Below the pieces are notes generated by a model. That model was not told where the DNA came from. It did no database searches and worked only from the letters and a program-made list of their open reading frames with translations. Below are positions 59,484 through 64,000 of a stretch of 64,000 nucleotides of DNA, in pieces. The stretch is from Ancylobacter novellus DSM 506 (lineage in GTDB: Bacteria; Pseudomonadota; Alphaproteobacteria; Rhizobiales; Xanthobacteraceae): contig NC_014217.1 in the NCBI RefSeq assembly GCF_000092925.1, positions 1,736,001 through 1,800,000 on the forward strand, in the 5' to 3' direction. Position numbers and translations under genes: made by a program. Every line of letters begins with the position of its first letter. Position 1 is the first letter of the stretch.

Positions 59484-60191
59484 ATGAGCCTCGATCCCGC
59501 CGCCATAGACACCCTCAAGAAGGTGTCGACCGCCACCATCACCACCATCATGCTCAAGAAGGGGCTGCGGAACATCTGGCTGCGCGGCACGCGGCCGTTG
59601 CGCGAAGGGCAGGGGCGCCTGGTGGGCAAGGCCTTCACCCTGCGCTTCGTGCCCGCGCGCGAGGACCTCGCCACGCCGGAGAGCTGGTCGAAGCCGATCT
59701 CCACCCGCGGCGCCATCGAGGCGATGCCGGAGGGCGTCATCGTCGTCGCCGACGCCATGGGCGTCACCGATGCCGGCATCTTCGGCGACATCCTCTGCGC
59801 CCGCATGAAGAAGCGCGGCGTCGCCGGCCTCGTCACCGACGGGGTGATGCGCGACGGCGAGGGCTGCCTCGGCACCGGCCTGCCGATCTGGTGCGACGGC
59901 GTCGCCGCCCCGCCTTCCGTCGCCGGCCTGACCTTCGTCAACTGGCAGGAGCCGATCGCCTGCGGTGGCGTCGCGGTGTTCCCGGACGACATCATCGTCG
60001 TCGACGACGACGGCGCCGTGGTGATCCCCGCCGCCTATCTCGACGTGGTGCTGGCCGAGGCGCCGGAGCAGGAGCGCATGGAGGCGTGGATCATGTCGGA
60101 GGTCGAGAGCGGCGTGGCGCTGCCGGGCCTCTACCCGATGAACGCCGACACCAAGGCGCGCTACGAGGCCTACAAGGCCAGCCTGAAGTGA
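59484..60191 (+). CDS. RraA-family protein (4-hydroxy-4-methyl-2-oxoglutarate aldolase-like)
   Basis: 235 residues. RraA fold: FGDILCARMKKRGVAGLVTDGVMRD is the conserved active-site stretch with the Asp and Arg-Asp of HMG/CHA aldolases, followed by ACGGVAVFPDDIIVVDDDGAVVIP. The context with aldolases and organic-acid transporters favours a catabolic aldolase or oxaloacetate decarboxylase over a ribonuclease inhibitor. Its stop overlaps the start of the broken DapA-family gene. Confidence 0.87.
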   Translation: MSLDPAAIDTLKKVSTATITTIMLKKGLRNIWLRGTRPLREGQGRLVGKAFTLRFVPAREDLATPESWSKPISTRGAIEAMPEGVIVVADAMGVTDAGIFGDILCARMKKRGVAGLVTDGVMRDGEGCLGTGLPIWCDGVAAPPSVAGLTFVNWQEPIACGGVAVFPDDIIVVDDDGAVVIPAAYLDVVLAEAPEQERMEAWIMSEVESGVALPGLYPMNADTKARYEAYKASLK

Positions 60192-60307
60192 CGCTTCGCG
60201 CCGATGCGAGCGGCCTGTTCGCGATTGCGACCACGCCGTTCGCACCGGACGGGCCATCTCCTCAAAGATCTGGCGCGCAAGGACCCGCGCGCCGCCCTCT
60301 GACGTAG
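60188..60307 (+). pseudogene. truncated DapA-family (dihydrodipicolinate-synthase-like) gene, N-terminal remnant
   Basis: Starts at a GTG that overlaps the rraA stop (GTGA). Its first 25 residues, with SGLFAIATTPFAPDG at 9-23, match the N-terminus of DapA/KDG-aldolase proteins; homology stops after about residue 25 and the frame ends at TAG (60305-60307). A different frame from about 60246 to 60302 ends with LKDLARKDPRAAL, like a normal C-terminus. This suggests an internal deletion that joined the start of one gene to the end of it or of another gene. Usual length would be about 300 residues. Confidence 0.72.
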
Positions 60308-60308
60308 A

Positions 60309-61502
60309 TCACGCGGCCTCTTCCATCCGGTCGACGATCATCTTCGCGATCGGCATGGCCGAGGTCGCGGCCGGGGAGGGCGCGTTGCAGACGTGCAAGC
60401 TGCGCGGCGAGCCCAGGAACAGGAAATCCTGCACCAGCGTGCCGTCGTCGAGCACCGCCTGGGCGCGGATGCCGGCACCGGGCGTGCCAAGGTCGTCGAG
60501 CGTGAGGCTCGGGCAGTATTTGCGGCATTCCTCGAGATAGCGCCGGCGCAGCAGCGAGTTGCGGAACTCGGTGAGGCCGGAGCGCAGATTCCGCCGGGCC
60601 ATGGTCCAGAAGCCCAGCATGGAGCCGATGTCGGCCAGGTCGACGCTGCCGCGCGGATAGCCCTCACGCGAAAAGCCCAGCACCGCGTTTGGGCCGACGG
60701 TGACGCGCCCGTCGATCATGCGGGTGAGGTGGATACCGAGGAAGGGCAGTTCCGGATCGGGCACCGGATAGATGAGATGTCGCACGATGGCCGATTTCGC
60801 CGCCGGCAGCGTGTAGTACTCGCCACGGAACGGCACGATGCGGTGGCGCACCGGCAGGCCGGCGAGAAGGGCAAGGCGGTCCGACTGCAGGCCGGCGCAG
60901 GCGATGAGCTTCTCCGCCCGCAGAGTGTCGCCCGCATCGGTGGTGACGGTGACGCCGGTCTCGTCCTCGCGGATGGCGGTAACGCGCGTCGACAGGCGCA
61001 GCTCTGTGCCGGCCTCGCGCAGCCTGTCGGCCATCGCAACGCAGATGCGGCGATAGTCGACGATGCCGGTTGCCGGCACCAGCAGCGCCTCCAGGCCGCG
61101 TACATTCGGCTCGATGCGGGCGAGTTCCTCGCCGCCGACAGGACGGATCTCGATGCCGTTCTGTGCCGCCCGGCCGGCGAGCGCGTGCATGCGCTCGACC
61201 TCCAGCGGGCTGGTGGCGACGATCAGCTTGCCGCAGGTCTCGAAGGGAATCTGCGTCTCGCGGCAGAACTGCTTGGTGGCTTCCGCGCCCTTGCGGCAGA
61301 GCTTCGCCTTCAGCGAGCCGGGCTGGTAGTAGACGCCGGCGTGGATGACGCCGCTATTGTGCCCGGTCTGATGGAGGCCGACATCGGCCTCCTTCTCGAT
61401 CAGGACGATCCTCGCCGCCCGATCGCGCGCGATGAGCTCGCGCGCCGTGGCGAGGCCGACGATGCCGCCGCCGACGATGACATGGCTGAAAGTCTTGGAC
61501 GT
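60309..61502 (-). CDS. lhgO: L-2-hydroxyglutarate oxidase-like FAD protein (start codon not canonical)
   Basis: The frame codes for a full LhgO-like protein: HVIVGGGIVGLATA (FAD loop GGGIVG at 11-16), GHNSGVIHAGVYYQPGSLKA, YPVPDPELPFLGIHLT and VGPNAVLGFSREGY. No ATG, GTG or TTG lies between the tctA stop (61512-61514) and the FAD loop; the first ATG is at 61190, more than 100 residues in and inside the fold. An ACG at 61500-61502 with TAGGG seven bases upstream is the best start candidate. It follows tctA at once in the same frame. Oxidises L-2-hydroxyglutarate or a similar hydroxy acid to the oxo acid. Confidence 0.78.
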   Translation of the reverse strand, partial: TSKTFSHVIVGGGIVGLATARELIARDRAARIVLIEKEADVGLHQTGHNSGVIHAGVYYQPGSLKAKLCRKGAEATKQFCRETQIPFETCGKLIVATSPLEVERMHALAGRAAQNGIEIRPVGGEELARIEPNVRGLEALLVPATGIVDYRRICVAMADRLREAGTELRLSTRVTAIREDETGVTVTTDAGDTLRAEKLIACAGLQSDRLALLAGLPVRHRIVPFRGEYYTLPAAKSAIVRHLIYPVPDPELPFLGIHLTRMIDGRVTVGPNAVLGFSREGYPRGSVDLADIGSMLGFWTMARRNLRSGLTEFRNSLLRRRYLEECRKYCPSLTLDDLGTPGAGIRAQAVLDDGTLVQDFLFLGSPRSLHVCNAPSPAATSAMPIAKMIVDRMEEAA

Positions 61503-61511
61503 CGCGCGGCC

Positions 61512-63020
61512 CTAGATGTCCGCCTCGTCGGCGGGAATTTTCTTCTTGTTGAGCAGCTTCAGCATCACCGGGATCAGGAGCGCGGCGATGGTGAGCAGGA
61601 ACAGGATCAGCGCGATCGGGTGCTCGACGAAGATCAGCACGTCGCCCTGGCTCTGGATCAGGGTGCGGCGGATGTTGCGCTCCAGCATCGGGCCGAGCAC
61701 CAGCCCGAGGATCAGCGGCACCGCCGGGTAGTCGAGCTTGGTGAGGACCACGCCGACGACGCCGGCGAGCACGGCGATGAAGATGGAGGCGGTGGAATAT
61801 TCGATGGCGTAGACGCCGAAGGCCACCACGGCCAGCACCATCGGATAGAGCAGGGCGGTCGGCACGAAGAGGATCGCCGCGAGCGCCGGGGTCAGCAGCA
61901 GCGTCAGGAAGACGAGCGCGAGGTTGCCGACCCAGAAGCTGCCGAATACCGTCCAGACGAAATCGGGGTTGTTCACGAAGAGCAGCGGTCCCGGTTGCAG
62001 GCCGATCATCAGCAGCCCGCCCATCATCACCGCCGTCGTCGCCGATCCGGGGATACCCAGGGTGAAGAGTGGGATCATCGAGGCGTAGGAGGCCGAGTTG
62101 TTGGCTGCCTCCGGCGCCGCGATGCCCTGCACGATGCCGGTGCCGAACTTCTCCGGCTCGCGCGAGAAGCGCTTGGCCACCGCGTAGGACAGCATGGTCG
62201 CCGCGGTGGCGCCGACACCGGGCAGCACGCCGACAATGAAGCCGACCAGCGAGCCGGAGAACAGCTCCCAGCGCGAGGAGATGGCGTCGCGGACCTGCGG
62301 GAACAGCGACCGGAGCGAGAAGGAGGCGAGCTTCTTATCGATGGAGACGGTCAGCGTGGTGAACATCGCGGCAAGGCCGAACAGCCCGACGGCGACGACG
62401 GAGAAGTCGAGACCCTCGAACAGGTCCATCTGACCGAAAGTGAAGCGCGCGGGGCCGGCGATCGGATCTATGCCTATCATGCCGAGCCAGAAGCCGATGG
62501 CGAGCGCCACGAACGCCTTGATGACATTGCGCCCGCCGAGCACGCTCACCAACGAGAGCGCGAAACACATAAGCGCCGTCATCTCGGTCGGACCGAAGGC
62601 GAGGGCGGCGCGGGAGATCGGGACGGAGAGGGCGACGAGGCCGATAAGGCCGACGATGCCGCCGACGAAGGAGGCGAACACGCTCATGCCGAGCGCCCGC
62701 CCGGCCTCGCCCTTCTGTGCCATGGGATATCCGTCGAGCACCGTCATCACCGAGGGCGCGTCGCCGGGAATGCCGAGCAGGATCGAGGTGATGGCGCCGC
62801 CGAACATCGAGCCGTAATAGACGCCGGCGAGGCAGGCGATGGCAGCCGTGCCGCCGAGGCCCACCGCCACGGGCAGCATGATGGCCACGCCGGCGCTCGG
62901 GCCGAGGCCGGGCAGCGCGCCGATCAAGAGGCCGATGATGATGCCGAGGAAGGTTCCGGCCAGGATGCTCGGCGCCGCCGCCTGCACGATGCCGTCCCAG
63001 AGAAGGCCAAAGATTTCCAT
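61512..63020 (-). CDS. tctA: tripartite tricarboxylate transporter large subunit TctA, copy 2
   Basis: 502 residues. GALPGLGPSAGVAIMLPVAVG and its mirror GVLPGVGATAATMLSYAVAK, plus YYGSMFGGAITSILLGIPGD, are TctA signatures. It differs greatly in sequence from copy 1 (55346-56845), so the two are old paralogues and not a recent duplication. The downstream gene in the same frame is lhgO, only a few bases away, which points to uptake of a hydroxy- or oxo-dicarboxylate. Confidence 0.95.
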   Translation of the reverse strand: MEIFGLLWDGIVQAAAPSILAGTFLGIIIGLLIGALPGLGPSAGVAIMLPVAVGLGGTAAIACLAGVYYGSMFGGAITSILLGIPGDAPSVMTVLDGYPMAQKGEAGRALGMSVFASFVGGIVGLIGLVALSVPISRAALAFGPTEMTALMCFALSLVSVLGGRNVIKAFVALAIGFWLGMIGIDPIAGPARFTFGQMDLFEGLDFSVVAVGLFGLAAMFTTLTVSIDKKLASFSLRSLFPQVRDAISSRWELFSGSLVGFIVGVLPGVGATAATMLSYAVAKRFSREPEKFGTGIVQGIAAPEAANNSASYASMIPLFTLGIPGSATTAVMMGGLLMIGLQPGPLLFVNNPDFVWTVFGSFWVGNLALVFLTLLLTPALAAILFVPTALLYPMVLAVVAFGVYAIEYSTASIFIAVLAGVVGVVLTKLDYPAVPLILGLVLGPMLERNIRRTLIQSQGDVLIFVEHPIALILFLLTIAALLIPVMLKLLNKKKIPADEADI

Positions 63021-63059
63021 TGCGATTACATCCCGGACCGGTGCCGCAGGGCCGCCGCG

Positions 63060-63527
63060 TCAGAAGCCGAAGGGACCGACCAGCATCGGCACGCCGAGCA
63101 GGTTGCCGAATACCCACACGCAGACCAGCGAGAAGATGATCGAGACCAGCGCGAGCCGGACGAGGAAGCGGGGTTCCAGCGAGGGACGGATGATCAGGCC
63201 GGTCACGGCCATCAGCGCCATGGTGGACAGGGCGAGGCCGAGCAGCGGCGCCAGCCAGACATAGAGGAAGAGCGCGGCGGCGACCGCGGCGAAGCGGATC
63301 ACGTCGCCGGTGGTCATGGCGTCTTCCAGCACCTCGGCGCCGACGAGGCTGCGCACCAGATTGACCAGGCTGAGCACGGTGAGGGCGCCGCCGATCAGCA
63401 CCGGGAAGAAGCCGGCGCCCGGAGTCGTGCCCTGCATGAAGCCGTAGCCGAAACCGGCCCAGACGAGATAGACGCCGAACAGGCCGAGCGCGAGCGCGAC
63501 CGCCTGGTCGAGACGTTGCATGATCAT
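63060..63527 (-). CDS. tctB: tripartite tricarboxylate transporter small subunit TctB, copy 2
   Basis: 155 residues, about four membrane spans. LGLFGVYLVWAGFGYGFMQG and TPGAGFFPVLIGGALTVLSL are TctB family motifs. Small membrane partner of TctA. It is 39 bases upstream of tctA copy 2 and follows tctC across a small hairpin. Confidence 0.88.
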   Translation of the reverse strand: MIMQRLDQAVALALGLFGVYLVWAGFGYGFMQGTTPGAGFFPVLIGGALTVLSLVNLVRSLVGAEVLEDAMTTGDVIRFAAVAAALFLYVWLAPLLGLALSTMALMAVTGLIIRPSLEPRFLVRLALVSIIFSLVCVWVFGNLLGVPMLVGPFGF

Positions 63528-63556
63528 CGCATCATCCCCGATGGCGAAGCCGACGA

Positions 63557-63592
63557 TACATCCCGGCGCGCCTCGCGACCCGCCGGGATGTA
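63557..63592 (-). promoter_or_regulatory. intercistronic stem-loop between tctC and tctB
   Basis: TACATCCCGGCG (63557-63568) pairs perfectly with CGCCGGGATGTA (63581-63592); 12-base loop, no U-tract. Placed in the 78-base gap, it could protect the 3' end of the upstream tctC message, which is usually needed in excess, or attenuate read-through into tctB. Confidence 0.5.
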
Positions 63593-63605
63593 CGGAATTC
63601 CGGCA

Positions 63606-64000
63606 TCACTTGATGATGCCGAGCTCCTTCATCAGCGTCTCGTAGCGGTTGCTCGTCTCCACGATCGCGGCGCCGAACGCCTTGGAATCGAGGAATTGCG
63701 GGACGTCGTGGAAGCGGTCGACATACTGCTTCTTCCAGGCGTCGCTCTCGGCTACCTTCTTCAGCACGCCTTCCCAATAGGTGACGGCCTCGGCCGGCAC
63801 GTCCTTGGGCATGACCAGCCCGCGGATCTGGGTGTGGACGATGGGCGCGCCGAGCTCGGTGAAGGTCGGCACATCCTTCAGCGCCGGGACGCGTTGGGAG
63901 GAGGACACCGCCAGGGGACGCAGTGTGCCGGCCTGGATCTGCGGCAGCACCTCGCTCGGGTTGAAATAGGCGATGTTGACATGGCCGCCGAGCAGCGCCG
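63606..64000 (-). CDS. tctC: tripartite tricarboxylate transporter binding protein TctC, copy 2 (C-terminal part, cut by the window edge)
   Basis: About 130 C-terminal residues are visible. GGHVNIAYFNPSEVLPQI, AGTLRPLAVSSSQRVPALKD and VPTFTELG are standard TctC (Bug family) blocks, and the end NRYETLMKELGIIK is usual. The N-terminal two-thirds and signal peptide lie right of the window. First gene of the second tct operon. Confidence 0.93.
   Translation of the reverse strand, partial: ALLGGHVNIAYFNPSEVLPQIQAGTLRPLAVSSSQRVPALKDVPTFTELGAPIVHTQIRGLVMPKDVPAEAVTYWEGVLKKVAESDAWKKQYVDRFHDVPQFLDSKAFGAAIVETSNRYETLMKELGIIK

Overview
The window looks like chromosomal DNA of a high-GC alphaproteobacterium, most probably of the order Hyphomicrobiales (Rhizobiales). 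The pointers are a GAAC-N7-GAAC (alphaproteobacterial LexA) box between uvrA and ssb, a phosphatidylcholine synthase gene, an IalB-family protein, an SdhE gene, DUF982-like and DUF2218 genes, and families of dispersed palindromic repeats typical of that order. This is inferred from gene content only.

Left part (1-29100) is mostly housekeeping: the 5' end of uvrA, ssb, a MarC-type membrane protein, gyrA, a LOG-family hydrolase, coaD, two tandem cyclophilins, queA-tgt (queuosine), wrbA, tRNA-Lys, a TusA-like protein, mobB/mobA (molybdenum cofactor), ybaN, recG, sdhE-mfd, a peptide-type solute-binding protein, an IalB-family protein, hspQ, an AEC exporter, a UbiH-type monooxygenase, pcs and a quinone oxidoreductase. 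Some stretches carry less typical genes: a possible SOS-controlled 51-residue membrane protein beside uvrA, a 27-residue membrane peptide, a secreted serine hydrolase and an AT-richer secreted protein.

Middle part (29100-50160) starts with a complete BMP-type (nucleoside-like) ABC importer. A low-GC single-gene insertion follows (34450-36111), encoding an ABC-type ATPase fused to a DUF4435/TOPRIM domain, which is a candidate phage-defence protein. Then come a GST, two M20 amidohydrolases (allantoate-amidohydrolase type plus ArgE/DapE type), rimO, an ABM monooxygenase, a PDC-sensor protein, a second secreted hydrolase, tRNA-Ser, a lytic transglycosylase, and a TRAP transporter operon (dctPQM) that ends in a gamma-glutamyltransferase-family acylase.

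Right part (50160-64000) is an accessory catabolic region for organic acids and amides. Divergent from the TRAP operon lies an 818-codon gene that fuses an AraC-type regulator to a complete acetamidase/formamidase. Next are two tripartite tricarboxylate transporters (tctCBA), one with a LysR regulator and an HpaI-type aldolase. The other is linked to an L-2-hydroxyglutarate-oxidase-like gene with no ordinary start codon. Between them sit a second LysR gene, an SDR that has lost its Tyr/Lys catalytic pair, an RraA-like aldolase, and a truncated DapA-family gene. Together they suggest uptake of hydroxy- or oxo-dicarboxylates, aldol cleavage and oxidation, with signs of recent gene decay.

The most notable items are the AraC-amidase fusion, the ATPase-TOPRIM insertion, the small membrane ORF between a perfect LexA box and uvrA, the start-less lhgO, and a Tgt that has lost most of its zinc ligands.
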